This document shows, in pieces, positions 25,923 through 34,933 of a DNA stretch of 64,000 bases (within the stretch, counting starts at the first letter, position 1; every line of letters starts with the position of its first letter). Origin of the DNA: JAVBPB01 sp031549965 (GTDB taxonomy: Bacteria; Bacillota; Clostridia; Lachnospirales; Lachnospiraceae). The translations under genes and the position numbers were made by a program. Below the pieces are notes generated by a model. It did no database searches. It worked only from the letters and a program-made list of their open reading frames with translations, and was not told where the DNA came from. The DNA lies in contig JAVBPB010000010.1 of assembly GCA_031549965.1 (NCBI GenBank), positions 16,430-80,429 on the forward strand, read 5' to 3'.

Positions 25923-26073
25923 AAGCTTTTATCCTCTCTCGAATCAATTGCATAGCTTCTTCATGTGGTATTGTACGTCCCTGTTCCATATCTTCAATAC
26001 CTTTGTCTAGTTCCATATAAAGCCTTTCTTCTTGAATTGTAATTTTAGATTTGTCTTGAGCGTATGATGCCAT
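25912..26073 (-). CDS. Short RelB/ParD-like antitoxin
   Basis: A 53-residue protein (MASYAQDKSKITIQEERLYM..., then GIEDMEQGRTIPHEEAMQLI) ending in a basic helix. It fits the small antitoxins whose C-terminal signature G-R-x-I-P-H-E-E-A-M is common beside ParE toxins. AAGGTGATTAG lies before the ATG at 26073. It is encoded just upstream of, and overlapping, the toxin, so the pair is complete. Confidence 0.8.
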   Translation of the reverse strand: MASYAQDKSKITIQEERLYMELDKGIEDMEQGRTIPHEEAMQLIRERIKAYEV

Positions 26074-26167
26074 CTAATCACCTTCTTTAAAACATTATTA
26101 TATTAATTCCTGTTATTTTTATTATATCATAATATAAATTTTATATCTATATTTTTTTAAAAGCTAT

Positions 26168-26446
26168 AATAAAAGGTTGATTATGATGAGAATTCATTAT
26201 TACCTTCTCATTAAAAACCAACCTTTTTATTTACTCTAATTAAACACCACCGACTTATCAATCTTCTCCAATTTCACCACCACAAAAGGATAAGTAAGCG
26301 CCTGAGTCACCACCTCATCCTTAGAAGGCCCAAGTAAATTCGTATCTATGTATATTGCATTACTAGTCAAAAACAACTCATCCACCGTAATACTATACCC
26401 TCCGGTCTTCTGCTCTCCATACGCCGCTGTCAAGGATAGACAATAA
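26168..26446 (-). repeat. prcB-end repeat, copy G (full unit, right end of array)
   Basis: A variant core CTGTCAAGGATAGACAATAA (26427-26446), the 65-codon prcB-like end (26236-26433) and a terminator (AAAAGGTTG ... CAACCTTTTT, about 26170-26230). It lies immediately downstream of the last gene of the metabolite cluster. With the intact prcB-like gene at 43102, it brackets that cluster with direct repeats of roughly 190 bases. Confidence 0.82.
26236..26433 (-). pseudogene. prcB-like C-terminal stub G
   Basis: An open 65-codon frame from the core TTG, encoding the PrcB C-terminal domain to DKSVVFN with an Ala-Ile substitution relative to stub D. The frame is kept although the gene lacks its first half. 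Confidence 0.6.
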
Positions 26447-26498
26447 ATTTTTATTTAATTTTTTGAGCTCACTTGGCTTTTATTCTATAATTTTCCTC

Positions 26499-27308
26499 TT
26501 AAATCCACTCATTAATATTACATGCACTAGTATCCCATTTATTATTATATATAACTTTATTAAAATTACAATATTTACAGAAGTCTGGAGCATTAGCAAG
26601 AAATTGTAATATCTCTTTTCTATTTGAAGCCTTATATATATCTATATAGTCGTTATTACTAATTTCCAAATTTGTGTAAAAATAATTATTAAAAATATTA
26701 GAATATGGTATAATTGGACAAGTAAATAATTTTCCTTCCTTTAATGTTATACATTTATTACCTTGGTCACACTGGGAAAATGAATAATTTTTATTTTGCA
26801 TACCTTCTATGTCTAAAACATATTTTGTAAGTTTTTTTTCACCTCTAGGATCGTTATAATAACGAAGTTTTACATTATTTGATTTTGATATAGATTCCAT
26901 ATATGAATAGTCTATTTTTATTGGATACTTGGTTGGTCTAATGTCTACTTTATTTATTCTACAAGCTTCCCAAAAACTATCTTTTTGTTTTTCTATTAGT
27001 AATCCGTTAGTTACTATATCTATCCTACTTCGTGGAAAAAATTTACGAGTAATATTCAAAAACTCCTCTATTTTAGGATGTAATAAAGGTTCTCCACCCA
27101 TTATATGTATCCAACGTGATCTGCCAGAAAATAAATATGAAATTCGTTCAATATCTTTATAATATGTCTCTACACTCATAAAATATGGTTTTGATATGGG
27201 TGAAAAATGTGCACACCCTTTACAATTTAGATTACAATGTTCAACTATTGCAATTTCAAAAGCCAAACTTAATTGCGGTCTTTTATCCTTTTGTTGTAAT
27301 TCAATCAT
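26499..27308 (-). CDS. Radical SAM protein with C-terminal auxiliary-cluster cysteines
   Basis: A 269-residue radical SAM enzyme. The cluster motif C-x3-C-x2-C is at residues 25, 29 and 32 (CNLNCKGC). The region HIMGGEPLLHP is the conserved G-G-E-P SAM-binding strand. Later cysteines (CDQGNKC, FTCP and FCKYC) fit a SPASM/twitch-like second iron-sulfur site, typical of peptide- or small-molecule-modifying members. GGAGAG lies 7 bases before the ATG. It is the last gene of the cluster on this strand; a 220-base gap separates it from the GH16 gene. Confidence 0.87.
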   Translation of the reverse strand: MIELQQKDKRPQLSLAFEIAIVEHCNLNCKGCAHFSPISKPYFMSVETYYKDIERISYLFSGRSRWIHIMGGEPLLHPKIEEFLNITRKFFPRSRIDIVTNGLLIEKQKDSFWEACRINKVDIRPTKYPIKIDYSYMESISKSNNVKLRYYNDPRGEKKLTKYVLDIEGMQNKNYSFSQCDQGNKCITLKEGKLFTCPIIPYSNIFNNYFYTNLEISNNDYIDIYKASNRKEILQFLANAPDFCKYCNFNKVIYNNKWDTSACNINEWI

Positions 27309-27530
27309 AGTATACTCTCCTTGTTATAAAATAGTTAATAGCAAATATAGTAGATAAAGTAATAAACTCATAAAAAATTTCACATCCTACTCATTTCATC
27401 TACATATTTAAAATTTACATATCAAATAAAATTTATCCTGAAGCATTTCTCTCTTATAATACTATTTCTATAACTTTTAAGCTAAGAAAGTTACGTTATT
27501 TAATAATAAAATAATTTTACTTATATCAGT

Positions 27531-28295
27531 TTAAGAATTAATTTTTTGATAAACACGTACATAATCAATTACAAATTCAAAAGGTAGATATTTACAATCC
27601 ACTTCTTGTCCTCCTAGTAAACCTCCAATAGCCAAATTTATTATTAAAAAAAATGGTTGATCAAATGGCCAACTTTTTTGTCCAAATTTTAGAAATTCTT
27701 CCTTAGGTTTTAAATAAGTAGCTGTGAGTATATCATCTACATAATATTTAATATACTCTTTTGTCCATTCCATTCCATAAATATGAAATTCACTACATAC
27801 TGTATCACATTCAACATAGCTGGTTGAATATTGTTGCTCATCGCGATTTAAATGATTATGTATTTCAGAATGTAAACTAAATAAAAGTAAATTTTCAAAA
27901 CGTCCAGCATGTTCAATTATATCTATTTCTCCACATCCAGGCCATGATTCACCTTTTATAATAGAATCAGAAATCATCCATACAGCTGGCCATGATCCTT
28001 TTCCCCTAGGCAACTTAGCACGAATTTCGAAATAACCATATTTCCAAGAAAACTTTCCTTTTGTAACTAACCTTGAAGATGTGTATTCTCTATCTCCATC
28101 ATTCTCTTTATGTGCCGCAATGATTAAATTTCCTCCTTTAATATATACATTTTTTTTATTTCTTGTATATGCTTGAAGTTCACCATTATTCCATTGATGA
28201 TTACCTATTTCATATTCCCACTTTGTTAGATCCGGCTCTCCCTCATAATTAAATTCATCTTGCCAAACTATTTTATATCCATTTAATTTGTCCAT
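27531..28295 (-). CDS. GH16 family endo-beta-glucanase, cytoplasmic form
   Basis: A 254-residue GH16 domain of the laminarinase/beta-1,3-glucanase type. The catalytic signature GEIDIIE has nucleophile Glu123, Asp125 and acid/base Glu128. SRLVTKGKFSWKYGYFEIRAK and the C-terminal FVIDYVRVYQ are conserved family strands. There is no signal peptide or cell-wall anchor, unlike most GH16 enzymes. Inside a biosynthetic cluster, a cytoplasmic GH16 might act on a glycosylated intermediate, or be a passenger. GAGGAGAAC precedes the start. Confidence 0.88.
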   Translation of the reverse strand: MDKLNGYKIVWQDEFNYEGEPDLTKWEYEIGNHQWNNGELQAYTRNKKNVYIKGGNLIIAAHKENDGDREYTSSRLVTKGKFSWKYGYFEIRAKLPRGKGSWPAVWMISDSIIKGESWPGCGEIDIIEHAGRFENLLLFSLHSEIHNHLNRDEQQYSTSYVECDTVCSEFHIYGMEWTKEYIKYYVDDILTATYLKPKEEFLKFGQKSWPFDQPFFLIINLAIGGLLGGQEVDCKYLPFEFVIDYVRVYQKINS

Positions 28296-28332
28296 GATTG
28301 TTCTCCTCTCAATAATTTATTCGTAAGCATTT

Positions 28333-30084
28333 TTATTTTAACATTGAAATAGCAAAAATATGTATATTAGGACAATAAGGTAACTTAATTCCTTTTATCT
28401 TATCTCTCTTTTCAATTTTATATGATTTTGCAGATATATGCACTTGATGATATTCAGAAAGTTTCAATTTATTCTCATAATTTGTCAACATATCACCTCT
28501 CCAAAGCACCTTTTCCTTATATATTGGTGATAATACCCAATCCGTAAATTGAATTGATATATTAGCACTATCTTGATTATCAAAAATTATTGTTAAGTCT
28601 TCATTAAAGCTTCCAAATTCACTACATCCTAATATAACTATTTTGCTATACGTATCAATTTCAATATCAATAAATTGCCCCAAACATGAAATATTATCAT
28701 TATCGTTATTAAAGATTTTTGTCTTAAATTTTAAAATATTATCATCTTCCCATATGTTATTATATGGTGAAGTTTCAGCAAAAAAGCACTCTCCAATACC
28801 TGTTAAATCAGCCCTTATTGCTTGCGTTAAATCATTAGAAAACCCTTTATTATTGTAATGTTTTTCCAAATTAGCATACTCTATTTTTGTAAAATCCTCT
28901 AAATTATTTATAACTATATTTTTATATTGCTTTTTTCTATGTTTATAATTGTTAATTACTACTTTATCACTACCATTTATAGTATAGTTGCTCATAATTT
29001 CAATTAAATATTCATATAGCTGTTGTTCCTTTTTAGATATGTTTTTTAAATATACATTAATTATTCTATCACAATATACAATATTATTTGAAAATAAACT
29101 TTTACATGCAAGACCTTTAATTTTTCTATATACTTTAAGTACATCTTCAAAGTACAACATCAATGTTTCCTTTTCTGAACTGCCTTCTAATAAATAATTT
29201 AATACAATACATTGTGATTCTATAGCATAAAAGTGTTCTAAGATAATTATTAATTCTTTTGGTGTTGGGAAGAATCCTTTATCTTTATAATCACATAAAT
29301 TTTCCTTATACATTTTAACATTTTGAATCATTTCTTGTTCATATTTATTAAGTTTAAATTTAAAAGTCATCAAATGCCCCACATATTCTTTTAAAATAAT
29401 ATCAAGATTAATAAATTTATCCTTACTATCAACCTTATAATCATAAAATAAAAAACATGACTCATAATTGGCTCCCGAAATATTCCACCTTTTTACTACT
29501 TCCAATTCATTTATATTATTGCATAAGCAATATAAATCCTCAAAATCTATAATCCTATCAAAATATAAAACATCTTGAAGCTCGCATGAACCCTTTTTAT
29601 CTTTTGGTTTTTCATCTAATAAAATAAATTTTTTCAGCTCTTTATTATAGCCTTTTAAAATGTAATAATGTATATGATGCTGATAATTATAGAAAACAAT
29701 ATTTTGGTTATCATAATAAAGATCCGAAACTAATACTATTGGAATATTCATATCTACAAACTCTATTAATTTTTCAATGAACAGATTTGAATTTCCAATA
29801 TTTCTTTTAAAGTATTGTGAAGTAACATCTTCTTTATTCTTATTCTCACTCCAATTTATTTTTAATTCCAAAAAAAGCAAATAATAGTAGATAGTATTTT
29901 TACATAGAAATTCCGAAACTATACACTTTGATCTTCTTAAGCAATCTAATATGTCGTAATTAATTTTTCTTAATAGTTCTGCATCTGTTATGCTTATATT
30001 ATTTTTTATTAAATGTATATTTTTATCAAATTTATCATGAACATTGCAAGAAAATTCTATTTTTTTTTGTTTGCTCTGTATCAC
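28333..30084 (-). CDS. Two-domain protein: C39-peptidase-like (BtrH_N type) plus beta-sandwich
   Basis: A 583-residue protein with no close match I can name. Residues of about 80-190 follow the pattern of C39-like/BtrH_N domains: IPIVLVSDLYYDN, then HHIHYYILKGYN with a conserved His, then FILLDEKP. In butirosin synthesis a BtrH_N protein transfers an acyl chain from a carrier protein. The canonical N-terminal Cys motif is not evident. The last 170 residues resemble the jelly-roll domain fused to many glycosidases (YNNKGFSND, CLGQFIDIEID and IVILGCSEFG). GTG start at 30084 with AGGAGGG 7 bases upstream. With the ACP two genes away, an acyltransfer role is plausible but inferred. Confidence 0.5.
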   Translation of the reverse strand: MIQSKQKKIEFSCNVHDKFDKNIHLIKNNISITDAELLRKINYDILDCLRRSKCIVSEFLCKNTIYYYLLFLELKINWSENKNKEDVTSQYFKRNIGNSNLFIEKLIEFVDMNIPIVLVSDLYYDNQNIVFYNYQHHIHYYILKGYNKELKKFILLDEKPKDKKGSCELQDVLYFDRIIDFEDLYCLCNNINELEVVKRWNISGANYESCFLFYDYKVDSKDKFINLDIILKEYVGHLMTFKFKLNKYEQEMIQNVKMYKENLCDYKDKGFFPTPKELIIILEHFYAIESQCIVLNYLLEGSSEKETLMLYFEDVLKVYRKIKGLACKSLFSNNIVYCDRIINVYLKNISKKEQQLYEYLIEIMSNYTINGSDKVVINNYKHRKKQYKNIVINNLEDFTKIEYANLEKHYNNKGFSNDLTQAIRADLTGIGECFFAETSPYNNIWEDDNILKFKTKIFNNDNDNISCLGQFIDIEIDTYSKIVILGCSEFGSFNEDLTIIFDNQDSANISIQFTDWVLSPIYKEKVLWRGDMLTNYENKLKLSEYHQVHISAKSYKIEKRDKIKGIKLPYCPNIHIFAISMLK

Positions 30085-30189
30085 TAATACCCTCCTTATA
30101 CAATAAATTACATATTATAAGATTTCGTTGATTCTTTTAAACTTTTATAATTATCTACGTTAAAAATCTACAATCAAATATTAACGTTT

Positions 30190-30930
30190 CTATATCCTTG
30201 AATCTAAATTATAAATTTGGCCACTTACACCATTAAACATATTTGAAGACATAAAAATCAAAAAATTAATTAAATCTTCTAATGCAAAATCAATAGACAG
30301 TAAACTCTTATCTATTGCCATATCTCTTTTATTCTTATTATGCCTATTCAAATCAGTTACAATAAATCCAGGACAAACTGCATTTACAGATATGTTAAAT
30401 TTTCCCAATTCCTTAGCCAATGCCTTTGTAAAACCAATTACTCCTGCCTTTGAAGCAGAATAATTGATTTGACCTTCACATCCCTCCTGACCTTTTAGTG
30501 AGGCAATATTAATAATTTTTCCATATTTTTGATGAACCATCGCTTTAGAAAAAGCTCGGCTACATAAAAAAGTTCCAGTCAAGTTAACATCTATAATTCT
30601 TCTCCATTGTAGCTCAGTCATTAACTGAATTGGATTATCTTCACAAATCCCAGCATTATTAATTAAAATATCAACCTTACCAAAAGCTGTAATAACTTCA
30701 TTATATAACCTTAAGACATCTGATTGCTGTGTAACATCAGCTTTTACCCTTATACAATTAGGATTAATTTTCAAAATTTCATTATGTAATTCTATTGCTT
30801 TATCCTCACTATGAAAATAATTAATTATAACTTTTGCATTTTCTTTAGCGAATTTTTTGGCAAGCTCATTACCTATTCCCTTTGAAGCTCCCGTAATTAC
30901 GATAACTTTATTTGAAATATCAACTATCAT
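30190..30930 (-). CDS. Short-chain dehydrogenase/reductase (FabG-like)
   Basis: A 246-residue classical SDR. The cofactor motif TGASKGIG is at 13-20, NNAG at 91-94, and the catalytic Ser144-Tyr157-Lys161 set is complete (YSASK). PG near 188 closes the cofactor site. The closest functional model is 3-oxoacyl-carrier-protein reductase, which suits its position directly after the carrier protein gene (11-base overlap). It probably reduces a ketone on a carrier-bound or sugar-like intermediate. Confidence 0.9.
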   Translation of the reverse strand: MIVDISNKVIVITGASKGIGNELAKKFAKENAKVIINYFHSEDKAIELHNEILKINPNCIRVKADVTQQSDVLRLYNEVITAFGKVDILINNAGICEDNPIQLMTELQWRRIIDVNLTGTFLCSRAFSKAMVHQKYGKIINIASLKGQEGCEGQINYSASKAGVIGFTKALAKELGKFNISVNAVCPGFIVTDLNRHNKNKRDMAIDKSLLSIDFALEDLINFLIFMSSNMFNGVSGQIYNLDSRI

Positions 30931-31189
30931 ATGTCTCTCCGCCTAATTTTTCCAAAAGAATTTTAACCAATTCTCTATAGGGCGATAGTTTTTCTAAAAT
31001 TAAATTATCATCATCAATTTCAATATTAAAATTATTTTCAATCTCAACTACTAGTTGTATAATATTAATAGAATTAAAATTAAAGTCTCTAACTAAATCT
31101 GTTTCATTACTTATTTTATCTATATTAATGTCATCACCACATAAAACTATAATATTTTTTAATTTATTTTCAAAATTATAAATCATCAC
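30920..31189 (-). CDS. Acyl/peptidyl carrier protein
   Basis: An 89-residue, acidic four-helix carrier protein. The phosphopantetheine attachment serine is Ser40 in DFNFNSINIIQLV; the usual D-S-L/M is replaced by N-S-I. The helix II region VVEIENNFNIEIDDD has the standard acidic form. It lies between the AMP-dependent ligase (which ends 10 bases before it in this direction) and the SDR (overlapping), so ligase, carrier and reductase form a loading and reduction cassette. It should be activated by a chromosomal phosphopantetheinyl transferase. Confidence 0.85.
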   Translation of the reverse strand: MMIYNFENKLKNIIVLCGDDINIDKISNETDLVRDFNFNSINIIQLVVEIENNFNIEIDDDNLILEKLSPYRELVKILLEKLGGETYDS

Positions 31190-31199
31190 ACATTACTCC

Positions 31200-32681
31200 T
31201 TAATATCGTTTTGTTTTTCCATTATATGTTTTATCAAGTTTACTGACTATTTCAAAACGAGTAGGCACTTTATAATCTGCCAATTTTGAAATACAATATT
31301 CTCTTAACCCCTCATCACTACTGCCTTTATTTAAAACAATTTTTGCAACTGGAACTTCACCTAAATACTTATGTTCTTCGGCAATTACATAAGCCTCTTG
31401 AATATTAGGATGGCATAATAATATTTCTTCTATTTCTTCAGGATAAATATTTATTCCTCCAGATATAATTATATTTTTTTTTCTACCAGTAAGATATAGA
31501 TATCCTTCGCTATCAATATAACCCAAGTCTCCAGTTTGTAAATATTCATTAATAATCGTTTCCTTTGTAATTGATTCCTGCTTATAATAACCTCTCATAA
31601 CATTTTTGCCTTTAATCACAATTTCACCAATTTCATTGTAATTAACTTCCATTCCAGATTTATCAACTATTTTTATTTTTACGTTTGGTATTGCTAATCC
31701 TACTGAACCAATTTTTCTTAGTGAATCTTCAGGTAGTAGTGCTGTAATACGAGGGGACGCTTCAGTTTGTCCAAAAGTTTGTACAAATCCAACAGAATTA
31801 AATTTATTAATCAATTCCTTTAATTTATCTATTGGCATTTTTCCACCACCAAAGCATATATAGCGTAATGATGAAATATCGTATGTATCTGCATAACGAT
31901 ATTCCAAAAGCATCAGTAGCATAGACGGTACACCTGTAAAATTGCTAATTCTTTCATTTTGAACTGTTTTAAAAAATAATTTAGGCATAAACATTTCATT
32001 TAAAATAACCATTGAAGCTGCCAAATACAAATGCGTAAGAAATTGTGCTGTATTACAATATCCAAAGTACATTGGCATTGAAATCAAGACAATATCATCA
32101 CTTGTCAACTTAAGAGATTTAATGTTTGATTCTATGTTATTAACTAAGTTATTGTGAGTAAGCATAACTCTTTTGGGATTACTTGTTGTTCCAGATGTAT
32201 GAAGCATAATTGCAACATCATCTTTGCTTTCTAAAACTTGCGGCAGTCCAGATTTATTTATAAATCCCTTGCTTTTATTAAAAACCTCAATACTATTATT
32301 TTCAATAAATAATACCAAAACTTGAAAGCTGTAATCTTTAAAAGTATTAAATAAAAAATCTCTATATTGCAAACTTGATATAATTAGATCGATTTCACAA
32401 TATTCAGTTGTACTCAAAATTTCTAAACTTTTTGCTTGCGTTCCAATAGGTACTACAATTTTATTTGAAAATAAAATAGCAAAATATGCCACAGCATATT
32501 TTATTGAGTTAGGTAAAAATATTGCCAAATTTAATGATTTATCTGAAATATTCTCTAATAATTTTTTTGATAATTCAAATGAATTATTGTACCACTCAAA
32601 ATACTTAATTTCATTATCATTATCTTTTATTGCTATTTTTGAATTTGCTTTCTGCCTACTTAAAAGTTCAGTTATATACAA
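31200..32681 (-). CDS. AMP-dependent acyl/aminoacyl ligase (adenylation enzyme)
   Basis: A 493-residue adenylate-forming enzyme. The P-loop-like motif LHTSGTTSNPKRV is near 160-172, the TGDLGYID core motif and TGRKKNIIISGGINIYPEE hinge follow, and the catalytic Lys is at 489 in YNGKTKRY, so both half reactions should work. It resembles stand-alone acyl-CoA or acyl-ACP ligases. Directly next to the carrier protein, it most likely activates an acid and loads it on Ser40 of that carrier. The TTG start has a run of G (AAAGGGGGG) upstream. The acid cannot be predicted. Confidence 0.88.
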   Translation of the reverse strand: MYITELLSRQKANSKIAIKDNDNEIKYFEWYNNSFELSKKLLENISDKSLNLAIFLPNSIKYAVAYFAILFSNKIVVPIGTQAKSLEILSTTEYCEIDLIISSLQYRDFLFNTFKDYSFQVLVLFIENNSIEVFNKSKGFINKSGLPQVLESKDDVAIMLHTSGTTSNPKRVMLTHNNLVNNIESNIKSLKLTSDDIVLISMPMYFGYCNTAQFLTHLYLAASMVILNEMFMPKLFFKTVQNERISNFTGVPSMLLMLLEYRYADTYDISSLRYICFGGGKMPIDKLKELINKFNSVGFVQTFGQTEASPRITALLPEDSLRKIGSVGLAIPNVKIKIVDKSGMEVNYNEIGEIVIKGKNVMRGYYKQESITKETIINEYLQTGDLGYIDSEGYLYLTGRKKNIIISGGINIYPEEIEEILLCHPNIQEAYVIAEEHKYLGEVPVAKIVLNKGSSDEGLREYCISKLADYKVPTRFEIVSKLDKTYNGKTKRY

Positions 32682-32791
32682 AAATTTTCCCCCCCTTTAT
32701 GCTATTTTTAAAAATGACTAATAATTTTATTACCAACTTTAATATCTTAGCAAATAATAGCTCTCAAACTGACAAAGAACTATTTTTTGAA

Positions 32792-33976
32792 TTAATATAA
32801 TTCTTTTTTATCTCGGTATGAATATAACTGTTTTCCAATTTTTTGTTTTCTTTGCAAGAACTTTATAGTATTATTTATTTCTGAGAGGATTGATGGGATA
32901 TCAATTTTTTGAGGACAATGTGATAAGCATATTTTACAATTAATGCATTTATCTGATCGTCTATTTAAAGATATTGTATTCATATAATTTTTTGTTATTT
33001 CTGTCGTACTATTTAAAGATTTATATTTATTATAAGCGGAGATTGAGCTTGCTATATCTATGTCTTGAGGACATATTTGACAATATCTGCATTCAGTGCA
33101 TGCTATTAATTTAATTTTTAAAATCTCATCTAATGCTTTTTTTACTACAAAATATTCTTCATCACGTAACGGATGAAAATCAGCAAAAGTATTTACATTA
33201 TCTTTAACTTGCTCTATAGCAGTCATTCCACTTAATACTATTTTTACATTATCTAAAGAGCCAGCAAATCTTAAAGGCCAAGATGCTATAGAAAGATATT
33301 TATTATTATCATAGAAAATATTTTTTATATTTTCAGACAGATTAATCAAATTTCCTCCTCGCAGTGGCTCCATAACTATAATTGGTATATTACGTTCCGT
33401 GCATAATTGATACATTTTTTTAGAATTAATTGAAGATTCCCAATCATAATAATTAATCTGCAACATAATGAAATCCCATAAATAATTTTCATCAAGAATT
33501 TTTTCCAATACTTCTGGTGTATCATGAAAGGAGAATCCTATATGTTTAACCTTACCACATTCTTTTAAACTGCGTTGAAAATCTAATATTTTTAATTTTT
33601 GTGCACTTTTCCATCTATCATTATTAACTGCATGCAATACATGAAAGTCTAAATAATTCAATCCTAATTTATTCATTTGTATCTCATATATATTTTTTGC
33701 ATCATCTTTTGTATTACACAGATTAATTGGTAATTTATCCGCTATAAAATATTTGTTTCGCATATATCTTGAAATTAGTGCTTTATTTAAAAAGATTTCA
33801 GATTGACCACCATGATAAATATATGATGTATCAAAATAATTAATCCCACTACTTAAAGCAAAGTCTATCATATTTTTACTTTTTTCATAATCAATGCCAC
33901 CATTAATCTGTGGAAATCTCATACAACCAAATCCTAATAATGATACATAATTACCACATAACAAACTCATTTTCAT
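32792..33976 (-). CDS. Aldo/keto reductase with C-terminal ferredoxin-type Fe-S domain
   Basis: A 394-residue protein. The first 270 residues are an aldo/keto reductase TIM barrel (LGFGCMRFP, YFDTSYIYHGG, and VKHIGFSFH). The last 90 residues carry two cysteine groups (CTECRYCQICP and CINCKICLSHCP) that should bind two iron-sulfur clusters. Such fusions are common in anaerobes, and their donors and substrates are largely unknown. GGTGGAG precedes the ATG. In this cluster it would reduce an aldehyde, ketone or sugar-derived intermediate. Confidence 0.9.
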   Translation of the reverse strand: MKMSLLCGNYVSLLGFGCMRFPQINGGIDYEKSKNMIDFALSSGINYFDTSYIYHGGQSEIFLNKALISRYMRNKYFIADKLPINLCNTKDDAKNIYEIQMNKLGLNYLDFHVLHAVNNDRWKSAQKLKILDFQRSLKECGKVKHIGFSFHDTPEVLEKILDENYLWDFIMLQINYYDWESSINSKKMYQLCTERNIPIIVMEPLRGGNLINLSENIKNIFYDNNKYLSIASWPLRFAGSLDNVKIVLSGMTAIEQVKDNVNTFADFHPLRDEEYFVVKKALDEILKIKLIACTECRYCQICPQDIDIASSISAYNKYKSLNSTTEITKNYMNTISLNRRSDKCINCKICLSHCPQKIDIPSILSEINNTIKFLQRKQKIGKQLYSYRDKKELY

Positions 33977-33996
33977 TTCTGTACTCCACCTAATCT

Positions 33997-34920
33997 TTAT
34001 TTCTCATACACTTGTAATAAATTTAATAATTCATAATAATCCTTTGCACGATTAATGTTCATCATTAATCTTATATCTTTATTATTTTTTTCATGTAAAA
34101 GCGTAATTAAACTTTTTTTAAATAATGTAAAATTAATAAATTCTTGATATTCCATTGCCAAACTTATATATCTAAATGCAAGCTCATACATATTTTTATA
34201 TTGCATTAAATTATTTGTTATAATGTTTGATATAATTGCAGGATTATTTAATGCAGCTCGTCCTACCATTACAGCATCGCACTTTGTGTAAGTTAACATA
34301 TTAAATGCATCTTCTGTATTTTCAATTCCTCCATTTCCAATAACAGGTATATTAATAGTTTCTTTCAGCAATTTTATGCATTCCAAATCAACTTCTCCAT
34401 CATATATCTGTTCCAATGTTCTAGCATGAATAATTATAGCTTTTGCACCATTTTTTTCTGCTATTTTTGCTATTTCCATATAATTTACGTTTGAACTATC
34501 ATAGCCTTTTCTAATTTTAATTGTAATTGGTATATTAACATGACTACATAAATTATAAATAATTTTTGCTACTAAATCTGGATTTTTCATTAAGGCACAC
34601 CCTTCATTAACACCTATATTATTTATAAAGGGGCATCCCATATTAATATTAATAAATGAAATATTTTGATATTTTCTTAATAGTTCTTGTGCCACTTTTA
34701 AAACTTCATCAGGCTCTGCTCCCATAATTTGTACAGCGACATTTAATTCATTTTCAGAAATAAAACTCCTTTCATTATACCTAAAATCATTTTTTATAAA
34801 TTCAGTAAAAGTCATCCCCCACCCTAATTCAGAACATAAAAGTCTAAATGCTACATTTGTATATCCAGCCATAGGAGCTAAAAAAATATTATTTTTAATA
34901 TTAACATTTCCTATTTTCAT
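33997..34920 (-). CDS. tRNA-dihydrouridine synthase-like FMN enzyme
   Basis: A 307-residue Dus-family flavoprotein: FLAPMAGYTN near the N-terminus binds FMN, NMGCP has the catalytic Cys96, IKIRKG provides the basic residue, IIIHARTLEQ the His, and GNGG plus VMVGRAAL the FMN phosphate site. True DusB reduces uridine in tRNA. Its presence within a metabolite cluster, 13-20 bases from its neighbours, suggests it may reduce a small-molecule substrate or a nucleoside. The sequence shows no missing key residue, so a housekeeping tRNA role cannot be excluded. Confidence 0.82.
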   Translation of the reverse strand: MKIGNVNIKNNIFLAPMAGYTNVAFRLLCSELGWGMTFTEFIKNDFRYNERSFISENELNVAVQIMGAEPDEVLKVAQELLRKYQNISFININMGCPFINNIGVNEGCALMKNPDLVAKIIYNLCSHVNIPITIKIRKGYDSSNVNYMEIAKIAEKNGAKAIIIHARTLEQIYDGEVDLECIKLLKETINIPVIGNGGIENTEDAFNMLTYTKCDAVMVGRAALNNPAIISNIITNNLMQYKNMYELAFRYISLAMEYQEFINFTLFKKSLITLLHEKNNKDIRLMMNINRAKDYYELLNLLQVYEK

Positions 34921-34933
34921 TTTCTCTTTACAG

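Noticed and set aside
17408..26446. CRISPR array suggested by regularly repeated sequence
   Set aside because: The repeats are about 280 bases, contain coding sequence, and the spacers are genes of variable length; no cas genes are present.
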